34,407 nt of DNA, taken from NCBI RefSeq assembly GCF_000376785.1, contig NZ_AQXX01000076.1, positions 1 through 34,407 on the forward strand, read 5' to 3'. The position numbers and the translations under genes are program-made. The notes beneath the pieces are model-generated. The model was not told the origin of the DNA and did no database searches. It saw nothing but the letters and a program-made list of their open reading frames with translations. Below, piece by piece: positions 1-8,320 of this stretch; the stretch's first letter is position 1, and every line of letters begins with the position of its first letter. Source of the DNA: Hahella ganghwensis DSM 17046. GTDB lineage: Bacteria; Pseudomonadota; Gammaproteobacteria; Pseudomonadales; Oleiphilaceae.

Positions 1-207
1 CTCCTGCTCGGGAGTTAGCTTCCCATTGCCTCGAAAAGCCTGGCCGTCATCTCTGCGATGTTCCCTTATCCAGCGGCCCAGCATATTGGGGGTAATCCCA
101 AGGCTTCGAGCAGCATCGGTTTGACTGTAGCCTTGATCCAGAACCAGGCTGATGGCATCCAATTTAAATTCTTTTGAGTACTTCTTTCGTGTGGTCAATT
201 TCTTCAT
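1..207 (-). CDS. IS3-family transposase OrfA, N-terminal part (partial)
   Basis: The reverse strand reads MKKLTTRKKYSKEFKLDAIS and continues through SLGITPNMLGRWIREHR, the classic helix-turn-helix N-terminus of IS3/IS911-type OrfA, which binds the element's terminal repeats. About 69 residues are visible before the window edge. The ATG at 207 directly abuts a GGAG, which is too close for an ideal ribosome site. The TTG three codons downstream has better spacing and may be the true start. In this family OrfA is normally followed by OrfB, joined by a -1 frameshift; that part lies outside the window. It is transcribed away from the polysaccharide locus. Confidence 0.85.
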   Translation of the reverse strand, partial: MKKLTTRKKYSKEFKLDAISLVLDQGYSQTDAARSLGITPNMLGRWIREHRRDDGQAFRGNGKLTPEQE

Positions 208-263
208 CTCCAGTTAGGGGTATTATCCTTAACTGGGTTGGTCTGTTCTATTAGGCCACGTCA
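1..263 (-). mobile_element. End of an IS3-family insertion sequence (partial)
   Basis: The reverse strand from 263 inward begins with TGACGTGGCC, a TG-type terminus as expected for IS3-family elements, and leads after a short leader into a transposase OrfA start at 207. The adjoining comEA-like reading frame loses its homology exactly at 264/263, which sets the boundary. The element runs off the left edge of the window, so its other end, OrfB and any target duplication cannot be seen. The family call rests on the OrfA protein; the exact terminus is inferred. Confidence 0.75.
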
Positions 264-447
264 CTGCTTTCTTTACTCCAATGCCCTTTAAACTATTCGC
301 TATCGCGTTGGCGTCAGCGCTGTTTATATTGACTTGCTGATGAGCTGAAGTTTGCTGGGTGGGGGCGGTTGGTGTGGTTTCGGCATAAGCACCTCCAATA
401 AATGCCATTGCCAAAACAAATACTAATGCGGAAAAAATCTTTTCCAT
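229..447 (-). pseudogene. comEA: comEA-like helix-hairpin-helix protein, truncated by IS insertion
   Basis: The protein starts with a clear signal peptide (MEKIFSALVFVLAMAFIGGAYA), a short Thr/Gln-rich linker, then VNINSADANAIANSLKGIG, the first half of the ComEA helix-hairpin-helix DNA-binding domain. After GIGVKKA the frame enters the insertion sequence at 263 and adds a short foreign tail ending at 229, so the second helix and C-terminus are lost. AAAGGAG precedes the ATG at good spacing, so the gene was probably once expressed. ComEA-type proteins bind incoming DNA in the periplasm during natural transformation. The remnant lacks most of its DNA-binding fold and is probably non-functional. 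Another comEA copy may exist elsewhere. Confidence 0.8.
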
Positions 448-554
448 GGTTCACTCCTTTGAATGTTATTCCTTGCAATTGAAACTGCGAAAACAATATT
501 AGTTGTCAGTAAAATTTTTGATACGGGTGAAATCTGAAACTGTTGTAGGTATTA

Positions 555-570
555 TCTTACAATTGTAAGA
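555..570. promoter_or_regulatory. 16-bp perfect palindrome in the comEA-mvaT intergenic region
   Basis: TCTTACAATTGTAAGA is a perfect 16-bp palindrome. It sits in the AT-rich 247-bp gap between the divergent comEA remnant and the mvaT-like gene. Such symmetry suits a homodimeric repressor operator, but no regulator is identified and the motif occurs only once here. Confidence 0.35.
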
Positions 571-620
571 ATTTGTAGATATGTCTTGATAATTTTTTAT
601 TATCGTATAAATTGAGATCT

Positions 621-639
621 AACTTATTAGTGATAAGTT
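621..639. promoter_or_regulatory. Interrupted dyad upstream of mvaT
   Basis: AACTTAT and ATAAGTT form a perfect 7-bp inverted repeat around a 5-bp centre (TAGTG), about 55 bp before the mvaT start. It could be an operator, perhaps for autoregulation, or a weak 5' UTR hairpin. Function is inferred from symmetry and position only. Confidence 0.3.
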
Positions 640-694
640 TGTTGTGCCTAACAATTAACTTTGATTAACTCTTTAAGAGGTGGAGTCAGTCTGA

Positions 695-1048
695 ATGAAT
701 AAACTTGCTGCATATATAGAAGCCAAGTCTGAAATGGAAAGCTTGAAGAAGCGTCTTGAAGCTTTGGAGAGTGATGAGTCTCTGAAACAAACTCTCAAAT
801 TCCAGACAGAACTGGAAAAGTTAATGGACAAATTTGGTGTGTCCCGGGATGACGTCTTAAAAATGTGGGGTAAGAAGTCAGACGCCAAAAGCGCCTCTGA
901 CAAGCGTCGTGGTACACGCCCTCTGAAGACATACAAGAATCCAAAAACTGGTGAAACAGTCAAAACCCGCGGTGGCAACCATAAAACGCTGAACGCCTGG
1001 CGTGAAGAATATGGTAAAGACGCCGTTGACAGCTGGCTGGTTAAATAA
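695..1048 (+). CDS. mvaT: MvaT-family H-NS-like xenogeneic silencer
   Basis: This 117-residue protein has a charged, heptad-rich N-terminal oligomerisation region (about residues 1-60), a basic linker, and a C-terminal DNA-binding domain with TYKNPKTGETVKTRGGNHKT and a final AVDSW, the hallmark of MvaT/MvaU proteins. The RGGN at about 92-95 corresponds to the AT-pincer loop that reads the minor groove of AT-rich DNA. MvaT proteins coat and silence AT-rich acquired DNA. An AGGTGGAG ribosome site precedes the ATG. The gene has its own terminator and sits directly before the promoter of the AT-rich polysaccharide locus, so it may silence or tune that locus (inference). It may be a locus-specific paralogue rather than the core copy. 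Confidence 0.9.
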   Translation: MNKLAAYIEAKSEMESLKKRLEALESDESLKQTLKFQTELEKLMDKFGVSRDDVLKMWGKKSDAKSASDKRRGTRPLKTYKNPKTGETVKTRGGNHKTLNAWREEYGKDAVDSWLVK

Positions 1049-1110
1049 GATTTTCAGCAATCAAGGCACTGGGTTTATCGTAATCCAAGGCTGAGTGATT
1101 GAGCTACACT

Positions 1111-1156
1111 AAAAGGCCCCATAAACTTTGTTCAGTTTTTGGGGCCTTTTTTTTTT
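1111..1156 (+). terminator. Rho-independent terminator of mvaT
   Basis: AAAAGGCCCC (1111-1120) pairs with GGGGCCTTTT (1141-1150) across a 20-nt loop, followed by a continued T run to 1156. The stem is strong and GC-rich with a textbook U tract. It ends the mvaT transcript and isolates the downstream operon. The A run on the other side would also allow some termination from the opposite strand. Confidence 0.93.
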
Positions 1157-1200
1157 CGCATTTCCCTCCTGAGGAATCTGTCCAATTCTTAGAATTGCCA

Positions 1201-1230
1201 TTGTCATTTCAAAGATCTCTTCCCTATAAT
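1201..1230 (+). promoter_or_regulatory. Sigma-70 promoter for the polysaccharide operon
   Basis: TTGTCA at 1201-1206 and a perfect TATAAT at 1225-1230 are separated by 18 bp. Transcription would begin near 1237, shortly before the wzi start. It lies between the mvaT terminator and the first gene of the long same-strand cluster, so it is the likely main promoter. No JUMPstart/ops element (GGCGGTAG) is seen downstream, so RfaH control is not supported. Confidence 0.7.
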
Positions 1231-1262
1231 CAGATGAAAACATAATAAAAGTAACTGACGGG

Positions 1263-2777
1263 ATGTCGGTTAATAGAGAATTGGAAAGTTCCGTGAAAGG
1301 CCTACTCAATTTCATACTGATAGCTTTGACGTTATCAGGGAGTGGCGTTTGTAAAGCTGCTCCTTGGACAGGAATCGATGATGTCCGCTTGCGTCAAAGC
1401 CTCCAATTACTGGTAGATTCAGGCTATTTAAACTTGAACGTTACCGCTTGGCCGATTAATTGGGCCAGTATACAGCGGGAAATCCTTAAGACCCCTCGTG
1501 ATCAAATCCTTCACCCTTCCGCAAAGGTGGCTTTTGACTATGTCTCCTTTGAACTATCCCGAAACAAATCCAAATCACTAAAAGCTGAGGCTGGGTTCAG
1601 AGCAGCCAATGAGGCCCCTTTGCTAAAAAGTTATGGTGATATCTATACTGAGAATAACGAGTTGTGGGGGAGGCTCGATACCATGGGTGATTATTGGGCG
1701 TTAGGTATAACGGCCCGAGCGGTTGAGGGAGATTACAACGACAGCCCTGTCGGCAGACTTGATGGATCCTATATTGCCGGTCTGTGGGGTAATTGGATGT
1801 TTGGTATTGGCGCTATTGATCGCTGGTGGGGAGCCGGCTGGCAGTCCAGTTTGATCCTTTCAACCAATGCCCGGCCGGTTCCTGGGTTTTTTATAAAGAG
1901 AAATAACGACTTTGCCCCTTCAAGCGACTGGCTTAGCTGGATTGGCCCCTGGAGTCTCGAACTGTTTGCCGGCCAGTTAGAAAATGACCGTTATGTCCCT
2001 GACGCTAAGCTTTTAGGAGCCAGATTTTCCTTTCGCCCATGGCAGCCCCTGGAGATTGGGGCCACTCGCGTCGCTCAATGGGGCGGTGAGGGAAGACCAC
2101 AATCTGCATCCTCCTTATTTGACCTGATTAGAGGAAACGATAACAGAGGAGATTCGGGCATTACTGAAGAGAACGAGCCGGGTAATCAACTGGCCGGCTT
2201 CGATTTACGGTACTCAATGTCATTTTTTAACATTCCCGGCGCAGCATATGTTCAGGTAATCGGCGAGGATGAAGCTGGTGGGATGCCCTCACGAAGAATT
2301 TGGTTGTTTGGAATGGAGACCTACTTTGATGTTGGTGCAAATAACATACATCAGTTTATCGAATTCTCTGACACCAAATCGGGAAGACTGTTAGGCAGTA
2401 ATGAGTTTGCTGATTATGCCTATAATCATGGCATTTATCGGAGTGGTTACCGCTATGAAGGCCGGGCAATAGGCGCAGCTATTGATAACGATTCTCAGAT
2501 TTTAACGCTGGGAATATCGATCACAACTTCAGAGAACTCGGTAATAGAAAGCGCTGTGAGCCACCTCAAATTAAATGATGACGCTGGTACTGGCTCGGTG
2601 GCTAGAAAGGCTGAGTTCGAAGCACGCAATCTTTATGCATTCAGTATGGGATTCCAAAGTGAATGGAGCCACTTGAGGTATAAGGCAGACTTAATTGTGT
2701 TTAGTAGGAAATTGGCGAATGACTACGCTACGAGTGGCGACTTCGCTATATCGCTTGAAGGTTCTTATAGGTTTTAG
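1263..2777 (+). CDS. wzi: Wzi-family capsule assembly outer-membrane protein
   Basis: The protein of up to 504 residues opens with a signal peptide and then APWTGIDDVRLRQSLQLLVD, the start of the Wzi periplasmic segment. The remainder alternates aromatic/polar strand-like stretches such as LWGNWMFGIGAIDRWWGAGW and ends in a terminal aromatic (GSYRF), as usual for outer-membrane beta barrels. Wzi-family proteins bind polysaccharide and anchor or organise it at the cell surface. Two starts are possible: ATG 1263, with little ribosome-site support, or GTG 1293, preceded by GGAAAG, which gives a more typical signal peptide beginning KGLLNFILIALTL. I favour 1293 but report the longer form. The next gene follows after 6 bp. 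Confidence 0.85.
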   Translation: MSVNRELESSVKGLLNFILIALTLSGSGVCKAAPWTGIDDVRLRQSLQLLVDSGYLNLNVTAWPINWASIQREILKTPRDQILHPSAKVAFDYVSFELSRNKSKSLKAEAGFRAANEAPLLKSYGDIYTENNELWGRLDTMGDYWALGITARAVEGDYNDSPVGRLDGSYIAGLWGNWMFGIGAIDRWWGAGWQSSLILSTNARPVPGFFIKRNNDFAPSSDWLSWIGPWSLELFAGQLENDRYVPDAKLLGARFSFRPWQPLEIGATRVAQWGGEGRPQSASSLFDLIRGNDNRGDSGITEENEPGNQLAGFDLRYSMSFFNIPGAAYVQVIGEDEAGGMPSRRIWLFGMETYFDVGANNIHQFIEFSDTKSGRLLGSNEFADYAYNHGIYRSGYRYEGRAIGAAIDNDSQILTLGISITTSENSVIESAVSHLKLNDDAGTGSVARKAEFEARNLYAFSMGFQSEWSHLRYKADLIVFSRKLANDYATSGDFAISLEGSYRF

Positions 2778-2783
2778 TTCGTT

Positions 2784-5288
2784 ATGATGAAAGTGTTGTT
2801 TTGTCTTATTTTTGTGTGGTTAGTGATTGGCACCGCACAAGCTGCGCTGCCCTCCAATATTACACAAGAGCAAATTAATACATTTATGTCCTTGCCCGCC
2901 AGTCAAAGAGAGGCCATAGCAAGGCAAATGGGGGTGGAGTTGGATGAATTTGAAACCCAGATCAGGTCAGCGTCCTCTAATAATACAAAGTTAGAGGAAG
3001 TCGAAGTCGTTAAACCTATTGCGAAGGAAGTGGGAGACGATGAAGACTCTGATTCGCTTGATCTTCAGGAAATACTTGATCGCCTGAAGGAAGAAGAGGA
3101 GCCTGAAGAAACTGAATTAAAGCCTTTTGGGTACGATCTCTTTGCGGGAGAACCGACGACATTCGCACCTGTAACTGAAATACCTATACCGGCTGAGTAT
3201 ATAGTTGGACCTGGGGATGTCATTAAGCTGCAATTGTATGGAAAAGAGAACCGCGTCGATGAATTACTGGTAACTCGAGACGGAAATATTCAGCTTCCGG
3301 AAATTGGTCCGATGTCAGTGGCGGGTCTCAGCTTTGTCGAATTAAAGGATCAACTATCCAGAACAATAAAAGAAAAGTTTATCGGAGTTGAGAGTGCTGT
3401 ATCTCTAGGCGAGCTTAGAAGTATGCGTGTTTTTGTTTTAGGTGAAGCGCGAGCGCCTGGATCGTATACCGTTAGTTCTTTATCAACCATCACAAATGCG
3501 CTATTCGTCAGCGGAGGTATACTCGAGACTGGATCGCTTAGAAATATTCAACTAAAGCGTAACGGAAAGTTGGTTAGTTCCTTGGATCTTTATGATCTTC
3601 TCCTAAAAGGTGATACCAGTGGCGATATACGTTTGTTGCCAGGAGATGTGGTTTTTATACCCTCCGTCGGAAAGACCGTAGCAGTGAGTGGCGAAGTCAG
3701 ACGGCCGGCTATATATGAGCTCAAGTCTGAAAAAAATATCGATGAGCTATTAAGTATTGCTGGTGGACTTTCACCTCAAGCGAACCTGTCTGTAGTCAAG
3801 ATAAATCGAATACAAAAGGGAAAAAATACTGAAATTATAGATCTCGATTTAAGTAGGCCTAACAGCGGGTTATTTGAAGTGAGAGGAGGAGATACGGTCA
3901 GTGTTGGATCTGTTAATTTGCTTTCAGAAGGTTTTGTTGAAATTCAGGGTGAAGTGACTCGTCCGGGGAATTATGCTTGGCGCAAAGGTATGCGCATATC
4001 TGACGTTCTTCCATCATTAAGAATGGATATAAGCCCGTCGGCAGACCTTAATTACGCACTGATTGTCCGCGAAATTAATGAACAGCGTGAAATTGCCACT
4101 GTATCCGTAAACCTTGCTGAAGCGGTGAGTCGACCAGGTTCAATTCAGGATCTTGAATTGGAGGAATTGGATACGTTGCTGGTTTTTAAAAGAGGTGAGG
4201 AAAGATCAGAGCTTTTGGAGCCTGTCATATCCAGGCTGGTTCAGCAATCCCGTCCAGGTGAGCCTCAGCAACTTGTTGATGTTGCGGGCGAGGTAAGGTA
4301 TCCCGGGCAATACCCATTGCCGGCGAATCAAACATTTCAAAATATTATTATGGCCGCTGGCGGTCTTCTAGATAGCGCTTATACGATGAATGCGGAAGTC
4401 TCCCGCTTTGTTGCGACGTCCAGCGGAGCCGTAAAAACAGAAATAATACCTTTAAATGTGGACAAAATACTTAAAGGCGAAGAGTCAATTGCATTTGAAG
4501 GCCGTGATCGTATCCATATTAAGCGGATACCTGACTATGCACTTCGCATGAGCGTCAGAATTGAGGGGGAGGTGGTATTTCCTGGGGAATATACGTTACA
4601 GCGCGGGCAGAAATTGAGTGATTTGCTAAAAAGAGCGGGTGGGTTGACTGATATTGCTTTCCCGGAGGGCGCAGTGTTTACAAGGAAAAGTTTAGTAAAA
4701 CAGGAAAAAGAGAGGCTGATGGAGGCCCGGAAGCGACTGGAAAAAGACTTGGCTTCACTGCAATTAGAATCAGCTAATGTTGGCAAAAATACATCTGCAG
4801 AAGATATTTCGAAGCTTCAGTCCATTCTTGAAGACGTTAAATCTGCTAAGCCTGTCGGTAGGCTTGTAGTGAAACTTGACGAGCTTCTAAAGGGAGACAT
4901 TGGGCAAGATGTTGTGCTCCAGGACGGAGATGTTTTCTATGTTCCTCAAGTATCTCAATCTATCGCTGTAATAGGAGAAGTTCAATTCTCAACAAGCCAT
5001 CTATATGAGTCTGACTTAGGAGTTGAAGATTACATCAAGCTAAGTGGAGGCGAAACACCTCAGGCAGATGGTGACAGGGTTTATGTTGTTCGTGCAAATG
5101 GGTCTGTTTGGTTACCTGGCAACTCATCTGGTTGGTTTTCGGGGAGTTCCAGTATGGATTTAAAGAAAGGGGATACGATTGTGGTGCCATTAGATACCGA
5201 CAGACTTAACAGTTTGGAGTTGTGGACTAATGTCAGTCAGATTTTTTATCAAATAGCGCTTGGTGCGGCTGCTGTGGGGAGTCTATAG
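2784..5288 (+). CDS. Large SLBB-domain polysaccharide export protein (Wza-like)
   Basis: An 834-residue secreted protein: signal peptide 1-20, an acidic linker at about 60-110, a poly-export domain at about 135-210 (AEYIVGPGDVIKLQLYG), then six SLBB-type repeats near residues 215, 299, 385, 498, 591 and 727, each with a GEV/GEA...PG.Y core. A coiled-coil stretch (about 636-670) interrupts the last two. The C-terminus is a hydrophobic/amphipathic helix that could cross the outer membrane. Wza-type proteins form the outer-membrane export channel. This one is more than twice the length of E. coli Wza and has no lipobox cysteine after the signal peptide. It lies between wzi and wzz, fitting an export complex. 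Confidence 0.87.
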   Translation: MMKVLFCLIFVWLVIGTAQAALPSNITQEQINTFMSLPASQREAIARQMGVELDEFETQIRSASSNNTKLEEVEVVKPIAKEVGDDEDSDSLDLQEILDRLKEEEEPEETELKPFGYDLFAGEPTTFAPVTEIPIPAEYIVGPGDVIKLQLYGKENRVDELLVTRDGNIQLPEIGPMSVAGLSFVELKDQLSRTIKEKFIGVESAVSLGELRSMRVFVLGEARAPGSYTVSSLSTITNALFVSGGILETGSLRNIQLKRNGKLVSSLDLYDLLLKGDTSGDIRLLPGDVVFIPSVGKTVAVSGEVRRPAIYELKSEKNIDELLSIAGGLSPQANLSVVKINRIQKGKNTEIIDLDLSRPNSGLFEVRGGDTVSVGSVNLLSEGFVEIQGEVTRPGNYAWRKGMRISDVLPSLRMDISPSADLNYALIVREINEQREIATVSVNLAEAVSRPGSIQDLELEELDTLLVFKRGEERSELLEPVISRLVQQSRPGEPQQLVDVAGEVRYPGQYPLPANQTFQNIIMAAGGLLDSAYTMNAEVSRFVATSSGAVKTEIIPLNVDKILKGEESIAFEGRDRIHIKRIPDYALRMSVRIEGEVVFPGEYTLQRGQKLSDLLKRAGGLTDIAFPEGAVFTRKSLVKQEKERLMEARKRLEKDLASLQLESANVGKNTSAEDISKLQSILEDVKSAKPVGRLVVKLDELLKGDIGQDVVLQDGDVFYVPQVSQSIAVIGEVQFSTSHLYESDLGVEDYIKLSGGETPQADGDRVYVVRANGSVWLPGNSSGWFSGSSSMDLKKGDTIVVPLDTDRLNSLELWTNVSQIFYQIALGAAAVGSL

Positions 5289-5290
5289 AT

Positions 5291-6268
5291 ATGTATGGCA
5301 GTAGTCCTTTAAGTGTAAAATCAAAGAATAGACATAATGAAGCTATGGATATTAGGGAGCGGGGAGGCGATGTAATAGATCTTAAGAAACTCTGGTTCGT
5401 TGTCTGGGGGGGAAGGTGGTTTATTTTAATTGTTACAGTTCTTTCATCTGTAGCCACTATTTATTTCGCATTTACAATTCAGAATATTTATAGATCTGAA
5501 GCTCTTCTTGCTCCTGTTTCAAATACAGAAAAAACAAATATTAGCTCTATTGCGGGCCAACTTGGTGGGCTTGGAAGCTTAGCTGGAGTTAGCATTACAG
5601 GCAAGTCAACAGATCCTGTAGTAGTCTCAATTGAAATATTAAAGTCAAGAGCTTTTATTTATGATTTTATTCGAGATCATAATCTTACAGCACGTTTAAT
5701 TGCGACTAAATCTTGGGATAGAGATAAGCTGGAATGGGTTTACGATGAGGAGGTCTATGATCCTAAAAAAAGTACTTGGTTGTATAGTGCGGAACAAGAG
5801 AATAGTCAAAATATTAAACAGTGGAATGCGTATAAAAAGTTGTCAAACTCATTAAGCATTAATAAGAATATTTCATCTGGGTTGGTTAGTATATCTTTTG
5901 ATTCTATGTCTCCAGCTTTCGCAAGAACTGTGGTTGACCTTCTTGTAAATGATATAAATGAGTATATGCGAGATGAAGATATAAATGAAGCAAAAATGAG
6001 CATTAACTATCTTCAGGGGCAGCTCGAAAAGACCTCCATTTCTGATATGAAACTAGTTTTCTATCAACTGATTGAACAACAAACAAAGAAAATAATGCTT
6101 GCTGAAGTACGAGACGAATATGTATTTAAAGTAATCGATCCTCCGGTAGAACCGATTGAAAAAATAAAACCTCGTAGGGCGATAATATGTATTGTTGGGT
6201 TCTTTTTGGGGTTAGGTTTGAGTGTGGTTTTAGTAATTCTGAGAAGCTGGGTTAAAAACAACTATTGA
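5291..6268 (+). CDS. wzz: Wzz-type polysaccharide chain-length determinant
   Basis: A 325-residue inner-membrane polysaccharide co-polymerase. The first transmembrane helix is at about 43-61 ([19 protein letters not shown]), followed by a periplasmic domain. A proline-rich segment ([16 protein letters not shown]) leads into the second helix at about 295-317. This is the class-1 Wzz layout. There is no cytoplasmic Walker ATPase or tyrosine cluster, so it is not a Wzc-type kinase. It sets the modal length of the Wzy product. A GGGGAG ribosome site supports the ATG at 5291; ATG 5345 is an alternative. It begins 2 bp after the exporter stop, so the two are co-translated. Confidence 0.88.
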   Translation: MYGSSPLSVKSKNRHNEAMDIRERGGDVIDLKKLWFVVWGGRWFILIVTVLSSVATIYFAFTIQNIYRSEALLAPVSNTEKTNISSIAGQLGGLGSLAGVSITGKSTDPVVVSIEILKSRAFIYDFIRDHNLTARLIATKSWDRDKLEWVYDEEVYDPKKSTWLYSAEQENSQNIKQWNAYKKLSNSLSINKNISSGLVSISFDSMSPAFARTVVDLLVNDINEYMRDEDINEAKMSINYLQGQLEKTSISDMKLVFYQLIEQQTKKIMLAEVRDEYVFKVIDPPVEPIEKIKPRRAIICIVGFFLGLGLSVVLVILRSWVKNNY

Positions 6269-6359
6269 ATATTTGCGCTATAACCTCCCTGCTTTATATA
6301 GGTCGACTATTCTAGCTAATAGAGTTAACGGTATTTACTTGATGGATGAGAGGAAGATA

Positions 6360-7394
6360 GTGAAAAAAGCATTTTTGACAGGAATAACAGGGCAAGATGG
6401 CTCGTATCTAACGGAGTTTCTACTTGAAAAAGGATATGAAGTACACGCTATATTACGTAGATCATCAGTCTTTACTAGTCAGCGTATTGACCATCTTATG
6501 GGTCACCCTAAAGTTAAAACATATCACGGTGACCTAACTGATTCAAGTAATCTACACACACTGTTAAGTAAGATAGAACCCGATGAAGTATATAACTTAG
6601 GCGCTCAATCTCATGTGGCTGTTTCATTTGAGGTTCCTGAGTACACTGCGGAAGTTGACGCTGTAGGGACCATAAGGTTATTGAATGCTATTAAAGATCT
6701 TGGAATTAAGACCAGATATTATCAAGCATCTACTTCAGAACTTTTTGGGGGCCTTCCTGAAACAGCTCCTCAGAATGAAAACACTCCGTTTTATCCAAAA
6801 TCTCCTTACGGTGCAGCTAAACTTTATGCTTACTGGATAACAGTTAATTATCGTGAGTCATATAACATTTATGCTTGCAATGGAATATTATTCAACCATG
6901 AATCCCCACGTAGAGGGGAAACATTTGTAACAAAGAAGATTACAAAAGCTGCTGCAAATATCTATAAGGGTAGACAAAATATTCTTAAACTAGGGAATCT
7001 TGATGCTAAAAGGGACTGGGGGTATGCAAAAGATTATGTAGAGATGATGTGGCTAATGCTACAGCAGAGTAAACCCAAAGACTATGTTATTGCTACTGGG
7101 GAAACATATACTGTTCGTGAGTTCGTTGAGTTTGCATTTTTGGAAGTTGGAATAAGATTGAAATGGGAAGGCGAGGGCGAGAACGAGATTGGTATTGATG
7201 TGCAGACAGGTAAGGTTGTTGTAGCTGTTGACCCTAAATACTATCGACCAGTAGAGGTAGAATTATTGTGGGGGGATGCCACTAAGGCAGAAATGGAGCT
7301 CGGTTGGAAAGCTAAAACATCATTGAAGGAATTAGTAAAAATAATGGTCCAGTATGATTTGAGTTTTGATAACTATGGAGGCGATTTAACATGA
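6360..7394 (+). CDS. gmd: GDP-mannose 4,6-dehydratase
   Basis: This short-chain dehydrogenase converts GDP-D-mannose to GDP-4-keto-6-deoxy-D-mannose in the cytoplasm. Visible signatures are the nucleotide-binding [11 protein letters not shown] at the N-terminus, STSELFG, the catalytic YGAAK (Tyr150, Lys154), the [16 protein letters not shown] substrate segment and [14 protein letters not shown]. These are specific for Gmd. The reading frame is open from 6273, but GTG 6360 is preceded by AGAGGA at good spacing and gives the expected N-terminus of about 344 residues; ATG 6342 is a second choice. Its stop overlaps the next start (ATGA), opening a translationally coupled deoxysugar cassette. Confidence 0.95.
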   Translation: MKKAFLTGITGQDGSYLTEFLLEKGYEVHAILRRSSVFTSQRIDHLMGHPKVKTYHGDLTDSSNLHTLLSKIEPDEVYNLGAQSHVAVSFEVPEYTAEVDAVGTIRLLNAIKDLGIKTRYYQASTSELFGGLPETAPQNENTPFYPKSPYGAAKLYAYWITVNYRESYNIYACNGILFNHESPRRGETFVTKKITKAAANIYKGRQNILKLGNLDAKRDWGYAKDYVEMMWLMLQQSKPKDYVIATGETYTVREFVEFAFLEVGIRLKWEGEGENEIGIDVQTGKVVVAVDPKYYRPVEVELLWGDATKAEMELGWKAKTSLKELVKIMVQYDLSFDNYGGDLT

Positions 7395-8314
7395 TTCTAG
7401 TGGTGGGGGCGACCGGGTTCCTTGGGAAGAGGGTGTGTAAACTCCTGGAGTCAAAAGGATTGGAATATACTCCCACTTCACATAGTTTGGGGTTAGATCT
7501 TAGGGTAAAGGAAGATGTTGTTCAATATCTATTGGAAGTAAAGCCAAAATTTGTATTGAACTGTGCTGCTTTTGTTGGAGGGATCCAATTCGGTGAGAAG
7601 TATCCAGTAGAAATTTTTCAAAATAATCTTCAAATGACCTTGAGCTTACTAGAGGCTTGTCGAATAGCTAATGTAAAGCGTGTAGTGAATCCAGTTTCAA
7701 ACTGTGCCTACCCTGGACAAGCATCCCTGTTTAAGGAAGATGAGTTCTGGGATGGTCCTTTGCATGAGTCTGTGCTTGTATATGGATTTGTAAGGAAGGC
7801 ATTTTGGGTTGGCTCATGGGCTTATGCTAAACAATATAGTATGGATGTAATTAATATAATACTTTCAAATATGTATGGTCCAGAAGACCACTTTGAAGAA
7901 GAGCGTTCGCACGCTTTAGGAGCGCTTATTATGAAGTTTGTAAAGGCTCAAATTGAAAATCACCCATTTGTAGAGGTATGGGGTAGTGGTAAGCCGGTTC
8001 GAGAGTGGCTTCATGTTGATGATGGTGCTGAAGCAATGGTCCGAAGTCTAAGTATTGAGAGGAAAATTGATCCAGTAAATATTGGCATTGGTGAAGGTAT
8101 TTCTATATTAGATATGGCAAAGAAAATTAAGAAATATACAGGTTTTAAGGGCGACATAAAACTAGATACAAGTAAGCCTGACGGGGCGCCATATAAAACG
8201 GTTGATGGCTCGCGTGGTGAGGCCTTATTTGGCTGGAAGCCATCAAAACCCTTTGATGACGGAGTAAGAGAAACTATAGAGTGGTACCAAAAAAGTTTAG
8301 GTATAGTGAGGTAA
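7391..8314 (+). CDS. GDP-fucose-synthase-like NAD(P)-dependent SDR
   Basis: A 307-residue extended SDR with an N-terminal Rossmann motif (VVGATGFLG). The VSNCAYPG segment matches the Ser/Cys region of GDP-L-fucose synthase (Ser103, Cys105), and [13 protein letters not shown] resembles the C-terminal substrate region of that family. It probably acts on GDP-4-keto-6-deoxymannose from Gmd, by 3,5-epimerisation/4-reduction or a related reaction. The usual YxxxK is altered: Tyr131 is followed by GFVRK, so position +4 is Arg135 and the lysine is at +5. That makes a plain fucose-synthase assignment uncertain. The start overlaps the gmd stop, and the cupin gene follows after 6 bp. Confidence 0.75.
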   Translation: MILVVGATGFLGKRVCKLLESKGLEYTPTSHSLGLDLRVKEDVVQYLLEVKPKFVLNCAAFVGGIQFGEKYPVEIFQNNLQMTLSLLEACRIANVKRVVNPVSNCAYPGQASLFKEDEFWDGPLHESVLVYGFVRKAFWVGSWAYAKQYSMDVINIILSNMYGPEDHFEEERSHALGALIMKFVKAQIENHPFVEVWGSGKPVREWLHVDDGAEAMVRSLSIERKIDPVNIGIGEGISILDMAKKIKKYTGFKGDIKLDTSKPDGAPYKTVDGSRGEALFGWKPSKPFDDGVRETIEWYQKSLGIVR

Positions 8315-8320
8315 ATAAAT

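Noticed and set aside
1231-1262. JUMPstart/ops element for RfaH
   Set aside because: No GGCGGTAG or the flanking JUMPstart pattern was found between the promoter and wzi or further upstream.
4535-4786. Minus-strand frames inside long genes, for example within the SLBB exporter
   Set aside because: They mirror strongly conserved coding sequence on the plus strand and show no domains or ribosome sites.
6273-6359. N-terminal extension of gmd from a TTG
   Set aside because: The extra 29 residues do not look like Gmd and lack a ribosome site; GTG 6360 has one and gives the family N-terminus.
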